Shown here one piece after another: positions 54,377-63,087 of a stretch of DNA of 64,000 bases. Source of the stretch: JADLGL01 sp963667605. GTDB taxonomy: Bacteria > Pseudomonadota > Alphaproteobacteria > Rhizobiales > Kaistiaceae. The stretch spans positions 372,001-436,000 of the forward strand of contig CAXXUZ010000001.1 in NCBI GenBank assembly GCA_963667605.2, given 5' to 3'. The notes below the pieces were generated by a model. It was not told where the DNA came from. It searched no databases and saw only the letters and a program-made list of their open reading frames with translations. Made by a program: the position numbers and the translations under genes. Position 1 is the stretch's first letter, and each line of letters begins with the position of its first letter.

Positions 54377-56782
54377 ATGGCTTCGGTGATCGCCAATTGC
54401 CTAGCCCGACTGGTCCGCGCCGGCCGCGTGAGCCAGAAGGCGGCCGATGCCGCGATGGCGCTGCACGAAGGGATGCAGGGCCAGCTATGGCATGGCATGG
54501 GCCCAATCCACGGCGATGCGGCCTCGGCCATTGCGGTCGCCCGTGCGATGGCCGAAGCGGCGCATCGGCGGAAATATGAGTACGCCAAGGACGCTCTGGC
54601 GCAGGTCGGAGGCGAGAAGCGGATGGCGGCGCACACGCGCGGCGAATCGGCGGGCCTATCGGCGATGCTGCAATTCGATGTGTGGGCCGATGAGGCGGCC
54701 GCGGCCGTCACCAACATCAATGTCGAGAGCCACGCCGAGACGATCCTGGGCAGGCTGTTCAAGCGGGTCGGCCAGGGGTTCGAGCCCTACCGGTCGCGGA
54801 TGGCCGGGTTCCGCCAGGACACCATCGGAATCCGCAACGTGATCCGAGAGCGATATGGAATCGACACCGGCGATCCAATCGCCAAAGCCGGGGCGGCCGC
54901 CTGGCGGTCGGCGGTCGACGAAGGCGTGTTGCTCGCGCGCCGCGGCGGCAAGGACTTCTCCCCGCTCGAGGACTGGCGCTTTCCACAGCATTGGGAGCGC
55001 ATTCGGGTGAGAAAATTCCGGGGCGAGTTCGTCGATGAGATACTGGCCGAGGTCGATGCCGGCACGGTCTCGGTCATGGACAAGATAACTGGGCTGGAAG
55101 CGACCCGACTGCAGGCGCCCGCGATCGTTCGCCGGGCGATGGACGACATCATCCACGGCACCAGCCGAGGAGCTTCCGGCCGGGGCTTCCAGCGCGACAT
55201 GAGGGTGTTTCGGATCAACGATGCCGAGTCGTGGCTTCGGCTTAACGACAAGTACGGGTCCGGCGCCCAAGGCCTCTATGGAATGATGATCGGGCACATG
55301 CGAGCGATGGCCCGCGAGATCGCGTTGATCGACGTGCTGGGCCCAAATCACGGCGGGGTGTTCGATACGCTGCTCAAGGTGGCGCAGCGTTCCGAGCGCG
55401 GCGGCAAGGTGGCCAGGACGCTCACCGGGGCGCGAATGGCCGAGCTCGCCTACAAGGATCAGTCGGGCCAACTCAGCGCCGTCAAGGGCGATTTGATCGG
55501 CGGCATTTTCGGTGGGCTCCGAAACATCAAGACGGCAACCAGCCTCGGCTCAGCGGTTATTTCCGCGATTCCCGGCGATACGATCACGACCTTATGGGCG
55601 GCCCGAGCCAACGGGATCCCGGCGGTCCGGGTGCTTACCCGCGCGGTCAATCTGATGGTCGCCGACAATGCGACCAAGCGCGAACTCGCGGCTCAGATGG
55701 GCATCGTGTCTCACGCGGTCACCGATGCGACGCTCAGCAGTCGACGCTTTGAGGATCAGGTGGTCGGTTCGAACTGGACCGGCCGGCTGGCTTCGAGTTT
55801 CATTAGGGTGTCGGGATTGCAGGCCTGGACCGAAGGTCTCAAGCGGTCGTTTTCGATGGAGTTCCATGGCATGATCGCTCGTCAGGCGGACCATGCTTGG
55901 GAAAATCTCGACCCCGCCTTCCAAGGCTTCCTGCGCCGATATGGTTTCATCGAGGCCGATTGGGTCAAGCTGCGAGAAACCCCGCCGCTTGAAATCGAAG
56001 GTGCCAGGTTCTTCGATACCGAGGCCGCCGGCGCCCTTGGCAAAAGGCTTAACAGCGCGATCATCGACGAACGCCATTTCGCTGTGATCGAGCCAACCGC
56101 ATTGGTGCGAGCGGTATCCTCGGCAGGGCAGGCGCGCGGCACGATCGCCGGCGAGGTATCGCGCTCGAGCTTCATGTTCAAATCGTTCGCGATGACGATT
56201 CTGCTCACCCATGTGATGCGAGCCGCGACGAAGGGGCCATGGCATCAGAGGGTGTTCCGCACCTCGGCATTCATCGCCACCATGACGCTCGCCGGCGCGG
56301 CGTCGTTGCAGGCCAAACAGATCCTCGCCGGCCGCGATCCCAGAAGCATGCAGACCCCGCAATTTTGGTGGGCGGCGTTCGCCCAGGGCGGCGGCGCCGG
56401 CATTTATGGCGACTTGGTCTATTCGGCCACGACGCGCGGCGGTCAGGGCTTTTGGAGCACGGTGGCCGGGCCGGTGCTCGGGGAGATTCCGGGCACCATC
56501 GACGTGTTCAACTCTATCGCCAGCGGCGGCGATTACGGCGCGGCGCTGGCGCGATATGTGAAGCGCTGGACGCCGGGGTCGACGCTCTGGTTCGCTCGGC
56601 TGGCGATCGACCGAGAGATCTTCGACTTCATCCACTCGATGCTCGATGAGGGCGGGGCCAATGCGGCCGCCCGCCGTCAGCGGCAGACATTCGAGCGCGA
56701 GTTCGGGCAGGACTTTTGGTTCTCGCCTGGCACCCGGACGCCCGATCGAACACCCGATCTTGGAGCCGCCATACCCAACTAA
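54377..56782 (+). CDS. Large internal virion (ejection) protein
   Basis: The 801-residue protein is Ala/Arg-rich and largely helical, with several amphipathic and hydrophobic stretches toward the C terminus (TSAFIATMTLAGAASLQAKQ, GGGAGIYGDLVYSATTRGGQ). No enzyme motif is evident. Its length, place after two other giant proteins and before the tail fibre, and the late hydrophobic segments fit a DNA-ejection protein such as T7 gp16-type components. The gene is followed by the first copy of the decamer GTGCGTTGCG. Confidence 0.6.
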   Translation: MASVIANCLARLVRAGRVSQKAADAAMALHEGMQGQLWHGMGPIHGDAASAIAVARAMAEAAHRRKYEYAKDALAQVGGEKRMAAHTRGESAGLSAMLQFDVWADEAAAAVTNINVESHAETILGRLFKRVGQGFEPYRSRMAGFRQDTIGIRNVIRERYGIDTGDPIAKAGAAAWRSAVDEGVLLARRGGKDFSPLEDWRFPQHWERIRVRKFRGEFVDEILAEVDAGTVSVMDKITGLEATRLQAPAIVRRAMDDIIHGTSRGASGRGFQRDMRVFRINDAESWLRLNDKYGSGAQGLYGMMIGHMRAMAREIALIDVLGPNHGGVFDTLLKVAQRSERGGKVARTLTGARMAELAYKDQSGQLSAVKGDLIGGIFGGLRNIKTATSLGSAVISAIPGDTITTLWAARANGIPAVRVLTRAVNLMVADNATKRELAAQMGIVSHAVTDATLSSRRFEDQVVGSNWTGRLASSFIRVSGLQAWTEGLKRSFSMEFHGMIARQADHAWENLDPAFQGFLRRYGFIEADWVKLRETPPLEIEGARFFDTEAAGALGKRLNSAIIDERHFAVIEPTALVRAVSSAGQARGTIAGEVSRSSFMFKSFAMTILLTHVMRAATKGPWHQRVFRTSAFIATMTLAGAASLQAKQILAGRDPRSMQTPQFWWAAFAQGGGAGIYGDLVYSATTRGGQGFWSTVAGPVLGEIPGTIDVFNSIASGGDYGAALARYVKRWTPGSTLWFARLAIDREIFDFIHSMLDEGGANAAARRQRQTFEREFGQDFWFSPGTRTPDRTPDLGAAIPN

Positions 56783-56789
56783 GGGCCGA

Positions 56790-56799
56790 GTGCGTTGCG
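56790..56799 (+). repeat. Phage intergenic decamer GTGCGTTGCG, copy 1
   Basis: Exact decamer located 7 bases after the 801-residue gene and 31 bases before the tail-fibre ATG. It marks the left side of the fibre module. Confidence 0.65.
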
Positions 56800-56830
56800 C
56801 CCTTTGCCGGAGTGAGGATCCTCCCGCAGT

Positions 56831-58129
56831 ATGGCGCTCACAATCCTCGATGCCGAACGGCGCACGCGGTACACCCCGGCCGTCAGCACAACGGTCTATC
56901 CGGTTGGCTTCCCGATCTTCGGCGCCGCCGACATCGAGGTATGGCACGACGATGTGATGCTGGCCGCGCCGGCTTACGACGTTCAGTTGGGCGTTCTTGT
57001 CGACGGCTTCTACCAATCCGCCAATGTGATGCTCGATCCCGGTGTGACCGGGACCGTCGATATTGTCGGCACGAGAGCTCCGTCGCGCACCTCCCAATAT
57101 GGCGAGGGCGCCGCCGTCCCAGCCGCTGATCTCAACCGCGATCAAAACCTGCTGCAGGCCAATCTCCGCGAGCTGTTCGATATGACGCGGCGAGGCCTCT
57201 ACAAGCCGCCGGGGCAGACGATTGGCGCACTGCCGGCACCGGCGACCGGAAAGACGCTCCGATGGGCCGCCGGCGGGGATCTTGAGAATGGACCGACCCA
57301 AGCCGAGCTAACGGGCCCCAAGGGCGCGACCGGGCTGACAGGAGCGACCGGGCTGACCGGGGCAACCGGTCCGACCGGGGCAACCGGTCCGACCGGGGCA
57401 ACCGGCCCCACTGGTGCCACAGGGCCAACGGGCGCGACCGGGCTGACAGGAGCGACGGGCCCTACCGGCCGCTTCGGCCGGACCGGTCGCACCGGCCCCA
57501 CCGGTGCCACAGGGCCAACGGGCGCGACCGGGCTGACAGGAGCGACGGGCCCTACCGGCCGGACCGGCCGCGCCGGCCCCACGGGTGCCACCGGGCCAAC
57601 GAGCGGGGGCGGGCTGACAGGAGCGACTGGCCCTGCCGGTGGCACCGGTCGGACCGGTCGCACCGGCCCAACTGGGGCGACCGGACCCGTTGGGCCTGAC
57701 GCTTCGCTCACGGTGAAGGGCAAGGCAGAGACCGCAACTGCCGCCGAAATTCTCAACGACGCTCAGAACGCAGCACTGTTCATTTCGCCACGATACCTCA
57801 ACGATGCTCTGGCATTTCGTGCGTTGTACGATTGGGAGACCATCTATGTTAATCTGGACTATGGGTTGAACTTCAAACTTGCTGCAATGAGAGGCAACAG
57901 GACGCTCGGAAACCCATCTAATGAAGATGGTCGGTTTGGTCGTGGTGGAGTTATCGTGATCGTAGCGAGCGGCGGTACTCGGACGCTCTCCTTTGGGTCG
58001 CAGTGGTATGTTGACCCTGCTATCGCGCTACCCGTCAGGATTGCTTCGGGAAGGAGGGCGATTATCACGTACGTCATCGAAGCGACAAACGTGTTTTTGG
58101 TGACGGGCATCAGTATCGACTTAACGTAA
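56831..58129 (+). CDS. Collagen-like phage tail fibre
   Basis: The 432-residue protein has three parts. The N terminus (TTVYPVGFPIFGAADIEVWH, then VPAADLNRDQNLLQANLREL) resembles the virion-attachment domain of T7-type tail fibres. Residues about 162-290 are Gly-X-Y triplets, mostly Gly-Ala/Pro/Leu-Thr, with Arg-rich variants (GRTGRT); their coding DNA contains an imperfect repeat of roughly 90 bases. Triplets suggest a collagen-like trimeric shaft. The last 140 residues form a globular tip, with lower-GC DNA. It is probably a host-adhesion fibre. Confidence 0.82.
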   Translation: MALTILDAERRTRYTPAVSTTVYPVGFPIFGAADIEVWHDDVMLAAPAYDVQLGVLVDGFYQSANVMLDPGVTGTVDIVGTRAPSRTSQYGEGAAVPAADLNRDQNLLQANLRELFDMTRRGLYKPPGQTIGALPAPATGKTLRWAAGGDLENGPTQAELTGPKGATGLTGATGLTGATGPTGATGPTGATGPTGATGPTGATGLTGATGPTGRFGRTGRTGPTGATGPTGATGLTGATGPTGRTGRAGPTGATGPTSGGGLTGATGPAGGTGRTGRTGPTGATGPVGPDASLTVKGKAETATAAEILNDAQNAALFISPRYLNDALAFRALYDWETIYVNLDYGLNFKLAAMRGNRTLGNPSNEDGRFGRGGVIVIVASGGTRTLSFGSQWYVDPAIALPVRIASGRRAIITYVIEATNVFLVTGISIDLT

Positions 58130-58139
58130 GGAGACGAGG

Positions 58140-58847
58140 ATGGAGGGCGTAGCAAGAAAAGACGACCAAGGTGTCTGGCAGGTGTGGGAAGGTGGTATTG
58201 TACAGAGGGAAGATCGCTCTGTCTCGATTGTGCAGCGTGGGGCAAAAGAAACGGCTTCTACGATTGATGAAATCAACGCCGGCGGCCTAGTTCTTGTACC
58301 GATTGAAGTGCCGGTATTTGATGATGTTGGGGAGCCAGTGTTGGAACCGGGTGGTTCTCAATCATTCACGTTGGACAAGCTGGTGCAACTTGTTCAATCA
58401 GATGCAGGCGCGAACAAGATAACAGGGGCTAACATCGATGATATTGCGGCGGGTACTTTGTTGCTTGTGGCGACTGTTTCGGAAGAGAAGTTAGATGCGC
58501 GTCAGGTGCAGAAGTTCGTGAAGGCAGGGATATGGACGCAAGCGGACGACCTAGACCAGTACGGGATCAGGCTATTTGAGAAAATGGACATTCCCGAGGG
58601 GCAGCAGATAGTCGAGGGGACGCTAGTTTTCAAAGAATCTGGTGGAGTTCTCACCCGCGGCGGTGACCTTGAAGCCGAGCCGCCCCCACCGCCACCGCCG
58701 ACATTGGAAGAGAAGATCAACAGTGCTGCTATAAATTTGGGTCTGACCAAGGCTGAGCTTGTGAAAGGGCTAGGCCTCGATGCACTTGAGGCTCGCTTGA
58801 AATCTACGGAAGATAAAGTCAAAGTGCTCCGTCCGCCGGTAAAATAG
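58140..58847 (+). CDS. Unknown protein of the tail-fibre module
   Basis: The 235-residue acidic protein follows AAGGAG at ideal spacing. It starts ARKDDQGVWQVWEGGIVQRE, has a run of seven Pro (EPPPPPPPTLEEK) near residue 185 and ends in a short coiled coil (LEARLKSTEDKVKVL). I do not recognise it. Base composition is visibly lower in GC than the flanking genes. Position between fibre and receptor-binding genes suggests a tail accessory or chaperone; this is inference. Confidence 0.55.
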   Translation: MEGVARKDDQGVWQVWEGGIVQREDRSVSIVQRGAKETASTIDEINAGGLVLVPIEVPVFDDVGEPVLEPGGSQSFTLDKLVQLVQSDAGANKITGANIDDIAAGTLLLVATVSEEKLDARQVQKFVKAGIWTQADDLDQYGIRLFEKMDIPEGQQIVEGTLVFKESGGVLTRGGDLEAEPPPPPPPTLEEKINSAAINLGLTKAELVKGLGLDALEARLKSTEDKVKVLRPPVK

Positions 58848-58849
58848 CA

Positions 58850-59984
58850 ATGTTTGAACTGGCCCTTCCTCCAGTCATCAAGACGCCTACCGTGATGCCG
58901 GCGCCGGGGATCGTCCAACCGGATTATCATTGGTTGACGCGGATGGGCGAGCTGCACGATCGTAAAAAATACGCGCGCCTACAGACGTGGCAAAAGGCTG
59001 CGATAATGGCGGAGCGAAATCGAATTGGACCGTTGATCGACGGTCCTGTTAGAGTTGGCCAGACGAGAGGGACTGCAACCCAGCGCGCGGAGCTAAACGA
59101 GGTGGCGGGGTGGGTCGGCTTTAGGCAGCATGAACTCTTGCCGATTATGCCGGTCGTGTTTGAGACGCCCAAAGATTTACCAGAGGATCACCCGCCGCTT
59201 AAATGGCCAAGTGTGATGTTGGGCTCTAGTCTTCATTTTGGACAAGTTGCTGGTTCTACTCCCGCGACTGAAATATCCTGCGACCCGTGGTCGATCTACT
59301 TCAACGGTGCCAATGATTTGACTAGTAATGGTCATTGGGGGAGCGGTGACGGAGATTCGATAAAACTAGCAGCTTCGATCTGGATGAGGTTTGAGGACGG
59401 TAGAAATCGCGGGCTGTACTCGAATGCATGGTCAGCGCTTGAGGTGTGAGCGCCGCTCTGGAAACAACAAACTTACTATTCAATTGCGGACTGACGCGCC
59501 TGTTATGAGCTATGCATGGCAATCCGCTGGGGACTATGATCAGGCGGATGGCTGGATTCATTGGATGTGGAGTTTGCGCTTCGTCGGGAATGTGATAATG
59601 TGCACATGATTAACGGCACACGGGACAACGTACCGGCCACTACATTTATACGGAACAGCAAGGTGGCCACTGCGTGCCTACAATATTTTCTGTGGATCGG
59701 ACGAAGGCGATTCGTTTATGCTCGGAGATATAGGTGAGCTTTGGTTCTATGAGAACTGGCTGGATCCTATAAATAGAGTTGACAGATTTCTTAGTGGTGG
59801 TTTGCCTGTTGATCTTGGGTCTACAGGTTCTAACCCAGGGGTAAGCCCGCATCAATATTACACGGGGGATATTATCAACTTCAGAGACAACAAGGGTACA
59901 GAAGGTTCGCAGTGCGATCTAGCCGTCCCTGGCGGAGGCGCGGTTGTCACGACGACCAGCGCCTGCATGAACGTCGGGGATTAG
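58850..59984 (+). pseudogene. LamG-like receptor-binding tail gene, broken by frameshifts
   Basis: The first frame (199 residues from ATG 58850) ends at 59449 after KLAASIWMRFEDGRNRGLYS. Similarity to a laminin-G/concanavalin-like domain continues in other frames: KLTIQLRTDAP, DGWIHWMWSLRF, then NGTRDN, AYNIFCGSDEGDSFMLGDIG with ELWFYENWLDP, and the end VDLGSTGSNPG. WIRF, DGW-H and G-x-I-x-E-L-W-F-Y are recurring elements in phage LamG spikes. At least three frame changes are needed. The gene is AT-richer than its surroundings and probably dead. Confidence 0.65.
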
Positions 59985-59991
59985 TCGGGCC

Positions 59992-61068
59992 ATGCGCTTC
60001 CACGTCGTCTCCCTTCCCCACACTCAGGCCACGGCCGAGTTCTCGGCCTGCGCCTACACGATGAAGGTCATCGGCTTTTGCCGGATGATGAAGTCGCTCG
60101 GGCACACCGTGTTCCTCTACGCGGCCGGCGCCAAATCGGATGCGCCAAGCGACGAGCTCATTCCCTGCCTTAATGAGAACGAGCGCCAAGCGGTGGTCGC
60201 CGGTCTGCCGCACTACACCTCGGCGCCCTTCGACCCGTCGTTGCCCCACTGGCGGAAGTTCAACAGCGCGGCGGCGGCGGCAATTATCGAACGTGCCGAG
60301 CCGCGCGATTTCCTCTGCTTGATTGGCGGAAACGCTCACAAGCCGATCGACCAAATGGTCCAGTATCTGATGGCCGTTGAGTTCGGTGTCGGCTATGGCG
60401 GCGTGTTCTCCAACTTCCGAGTGTTCGAGAGCTATGCCTGGATGCACGCGGTCTACGGAGCGCTGGCTGGCCCGGACGAGGTCCATCGGGTGACAGGCAA
60501 TTTCTACGATGCGGTGATCCCAGGATATTTGGATCCAGATCAGTTTCCGCTCCGAGCCGAGAAGGACGACTACTTCCTGTTCATGGGGCGCCTCGATGCA
60601 CAAAAGGGTCTCGATGTTGCGATGCAGGCGGCGGCGGCCGCAAAGGTCAGGCTGATCGTCGCGGGACCCGGCACCGCGCCCGACGGCGTCGAATATGCCG
60701 GCGTTGTCACGCCCTCTCAGCGCGGCGAGCTGCTATCTCGGGCTCGCGCGCTATTTGCTCCGACGCTCTATCTGGAGCCCTTCGGCAACGTCGTGATCGA
60801 GGCGATGGCCTGTGGCACGCCGGTGATCACTACCGATTGGGGCGCTTTCACCGAGACCGTGGCGCACGCCGAGACAGGGTTTCGCTGTCGAACGCTGCAA
60901 GAATTCGTCGACGCAGCCGGCCGGCTCAATCGGCTGCTGCCCGCCGCTGACATCCGCGCACGCGTTGAGGCCCGGTACTCTCTCGATGTCGTCGGCGCTC
61001 AATATGAGGCCTATTTCGAGCGGCTGACGGGGCTCTACGGCGATGGATGGGGCGCGGTCGCGGCCTAA
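59992..61068 (+). CDS. GT4-like glycosyltransferase in the phage module
   Basis: The 358-residue protein has a GT-B fold with the GT4 family features: FLFMGRLDAQKGLDVAMQAA near residue 195, the nucleotide-sugar loop LFAPTLYLEPFGNVVIEAMA with the EPFG-x-x-x-x-E motif near 260, and GTPVITTDWGAFTE. Donor and acceptor are unknown. It might modify the tail or host surface polysaccharide. GC content returns to the high level of the chromosome. It directly follows the broken receptor gene and precedes decamer copy 2. Confidence 0.85.
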   Translation: MRFHVVSLPHTQATAEFSACAYTMKVIGFCRMMKSLGHTVFLYAAGAKSDAPSDELIPCLNENERQAVVAGLPHYTSAPFDPSLPHWRKFNSAAAAAIIERAEPRDFLCLIGGNAHKPIDQMVQYLMAVEFGVGYGGVFSNFRVFESYAWMHAVYGALAGPDEVHRVTGNFYDAVIPGYLDPDQFPLRAEKDDYFLFMGRLDAQKGLDVAMQAAAAAKVRLIVAGPGTAPDGVEYAGVVTPSQRGELLSRARALFAPTLYLEPFGNVVIEAMACGTPVITTDWGAFTETVAHAETGFRCRTLQEFVDAAGRLNRLLPAADIRARVEARYSLDVVGAQYEAYFERLTGLYGDGWGAVAA

Positions 61069-61078
61069 GTGCGTTGCG
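61069..61078 (+). repeat. Phage intergenic decamer GTGCGTTGCG, copy 2
   Basis: Exact decamer beginning at the base after the glycosyltransferase stop, marking the right side of the fibre/glycosyltransferase module. Confidence 0.65.
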
Positions 61079-61173
61079 GGCGGATGGGAGACCATGCCGC
61101 ATGGAACAAGGCCGCCGTCGAGCTTGGGCGCAAGGGCGGCAAGGCGCCAATCCAATCACATAGGGAAAGCACA

Positions 61174-61671
61174 ATGGCATTGATACTGACAGGACAATTT
61201 ACATCGGAGCAGGCGCAACCGCCGGAACCTGACATTCACGCCAAGGTAGTATTTCAGCAGGTCGATGTATTGCGGGCGACTGGCTACGTGGTGCTAGACG
61301 GCGCAACCCCAGAAATTCGCCTGAGAGCCAACAAGTTCAACGATGGCGTGGTCCAAATCGGGATGCTGATCAACTACGGCGATGAACCGGGCGAAGATGG
61401 TCGCTACCGCCTACCGGAAGTGATGGAGCGGTGTATCGGCAAGGACTTGCAGTTTGGAGAGGACATCGTGGGAGAACTTCGCAAGGGCATCACACCTGCG
61501 AGCGAATGGGCCACAGCTAATGGCGGTGTGGCTAGCCACACTGCCGAGATACTGTCCGCCACCTTGAACGCCGCCGATACGTCCAGAATCTTCGTTGGGC
61601 TAGGCGGTATGTCGATTGAGGAAACTGTCTACTTTCAGCGTTCGGAGATCACCCGTGAGGAACATCGGTGA
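61174..61671 (+). CDS. Phage protein of unknown function
   Basis: ATG 61174 (MALILTGQFTSEQ) follows AGGGAAA and gives 165 residues; an open frame from GTG 61069 would cover the decamer and is less likely. The sequence has a central YVVLDGATPEIRLRANKFND and a C terminus LGGMSIEETVYFQRSEITRE. No family recognised. It lies between the fibre module and the lysis genes. Confidence 0.55.
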   Translation: MALILTGQFTSEQAQPPEPDIHAKVVFQQVDVLRATGYVVLDGATPEIRLRANKFNDGVVQIGMLINYGDEPGEDGRYRLPEVMERCIGKDLQFGEDIVGELRKGITPASEWATANGGVASHTAEILSATLNAADTSRIFVGLGGMSIEETVYFQRSEITREEHR

Positions 61672-61925
61672 GCGATGTTGAATTGGATACAGCGATTGGA
61701 CGGGCGTGTTGGTGGGAATCAGCCATGAGGGATGTAGCGGTTGGCCGAGCTTAAGATATTCTTGAGTGGCATTTGCAGGCCAGGCCGCTGATGTGAATCT
61801 CGCCGTCCCGGACTTGCATTTCGGACTTTTCAAGGCCGGCAACTTTCAAAGGCACGCTGACTGTGCGTTCGCCGCGCCGGATCGCTATCGGCTGGAGCGG
61901 TGGGCATTGTGCACCGCTCTGCATG

Positions 61926-61935
61926 TGCGTTGCGG
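61926..61935 (+). repeat. Phage intergenic decamer GTGCGTTGCG, copy 3
   Basis: Exact decamer in repeat unit A, 29 bases before the degenerate endolysin start at 61965. A near copy, GTGCGTTCGC, is at 61863-61872 in the same unit. Confidence 0.65.
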
Positions 61936-62141
61936 CGCGAACCTTCCTTGCTCGGTCCATTCGTGCCCCGCATGGCGGTCCGCTCGAACCTTCCTCGCAG
62001 GATGCGCTAAGCCATGAGGGACTCTAGCGGTTGCCCGAGCCATCCGATGTCATGAGTGGCATTTGGTCGCTCGGCCGTTGATGTGAATCTCGGCGTGAAT
62101 CGTCCCGGACTTGCGGCGGCATTTCAAAGCACGCTCTGACT

Positions 62142-62151
62142 GTGCGTTGCG
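62142..62151 (+). repeat. Phage intergenic decamer GTGCGTTGCG, copy 4
   Basis: Exact decamer in repeat unit B, 21 bases before the endolysin GTG and 30 before its ATG. Confidence 0.65.
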
Positions 62152-62172
62152 GCGCGCCGACGCTCGGCCATT

Positions 62173-63087
62173 GTGCCCCGCATGGTTGCCGAGAACCTTC
62201 CTGCTGCGCTGGACGAAACCTGGGGCCACGAGGGTGGTCTGTCGCTCGACCCGAACGATCGCGGCAATTGGACCGGTGGCAAGAAAGGTGTCGGTGAACT
62301 CAAGGGCACGAAATACGGCATCGCCGCCCACGCCTATCCATATCTCGACATCCGAAATCTGACCCGGGCCGCCGCCGCCCAGTTCTACCGCCAAGATTAT
62401 TGGAACAGGGTGTGGGGCGACGACCTTCCGAGCGGGCCCGACGTCGTCACCTTCGATGGCGCAATCAATAGCGGGCCTGGCCGATCGATCAAATGGCTGC
62501 AGGGCGCGATCGGCACCAAGGCCGATGGTGGCTTCGGGCCAAAGACCATGGCGGCGGTTGAGGCCGTCACCGACTGGCCGGCCGCGATCAAGCGGATGAC
62601 GGCCAAAAGGCTGTCGTTCCTGCAGGGGCTGACTTCGCTGTTCAAGCGCTATGGCCGCGGCTGGACCGTCCGGGTGGCGCGGGTCGAAGCGTTCGGGCTG
62701 GGATTGGCTTTGCTGGCGCTCGGGCGCTCTCCAGCGTCGATCTCGACGGTGGTTGAGATTGAGGCGGAGACCGCAGATCAATCGCGACGCCGCGATAATC
62801 AGAAGGCCAGCGGTGCCGGCGGTGTTGCTGCGGTCGATGGCACTGTCGCCGCGACCGGAGGCGAAGCGGCGGATGCGCCAGTGCCCCAGACCGACTCCAC
62901 GCCGACCGATCCGCCAGACCTGGCCGCAATCCCCGCCGACGGCTTCCCCTGGCTGGAGCTGCTGTTGTGGGGTGTGCTGGCGGCCGCGTTGGTGGCGGCC
63001 GCCTATTTCCTGTGGCGCGCCCACGGTCAGAAAATGCGGGTGACCGCGCTCCGCTCGCTCGCCAATTCGCAAAAAGGACAGACCTGA
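62173..63087 (+). CDS. GH108 endolysin with C-terminal membrane segment
   Basis: The muramidase cleaves peptidoglycan glycan strands. The catalytic Glu lies in WGHEGGLSLDPNDRGN near residue 19. FYRQDYWNRVWGDDLPSG and TFDGAINSGPGRSIKWLQ complete the GH108 domain, with a PG-binding-type part around DGGFGPKT near 118. After residue 180 come an Ala/Pro linker and a single membrane helix (WLELLLWGVLAAALVAAAYF near 258) followed by a basic tail. GTG 62173 or ATG 62182 could be the start. A C-terminal anchor is unusual for a phage lysin. It overlaps the holin gene by one base. Confidence 0.88.
   Translation: MPRMVAENLPAALDETWGHEGGLSLDPNDRGNWTGGKKGVGELKGTKYGIAAHAYPYLDIRNLTRAAAAQFYRQDYWNRVWGDDLPSGPDVVTFDGAINSGPGRSIKWLQGAIGTKADGGFGPKTMAAVEAVTDWPAAIKRMTAKRLSFLQGLTSLFKRYGRGWTVRVARVEAFGLGLALLALGRSPASISTVVEIEAETADQSRRRDNQKASGAGGVAAVDGTVAATGGEAADAPVPQTDSTPTDPPDLAAIPADGFPWLELLLWGVLAAALVAAAYFLWRAHGQKMRVTALRSLANSQKGQT

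Larger units (their letters stand above)
61721..62184. repeat. Imperfect tandem duplication of the endolysin leader
   Basis: Unit A (61721-61976) and unit B (62010-62184) share AGCCATGAGGG, GAGTGGCATTT, TGATGTGAATCTCG, TCCCGGACTTGC, ATTTC, TGCGTT and GTGCCCCGCATGG in the same order. Both units end with the first codons of the endolysin, and unit A continues to a short dead copy (MPRMAVRSNLPRRMR and stop). The ~500 bases between 61671 and the endolysin hold these units and no gene I can support. Confidence 0.75.

Noticed and set aside
57310..57705. CRISPR array or satellite, suggested by short repeated units
   Set aside because: Repeats are in-frame Gly-X-Y codons within one intact reading frame, with no spacers of constant length.
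61751..61960. Minus-strand ORFs with GEIHISG and AEIHING repeated in the gap before the endolysin
   Set aside because: They lie antisense in the duplicated leader and lack ribosome sites; the similarity reflects the DNA duplication.
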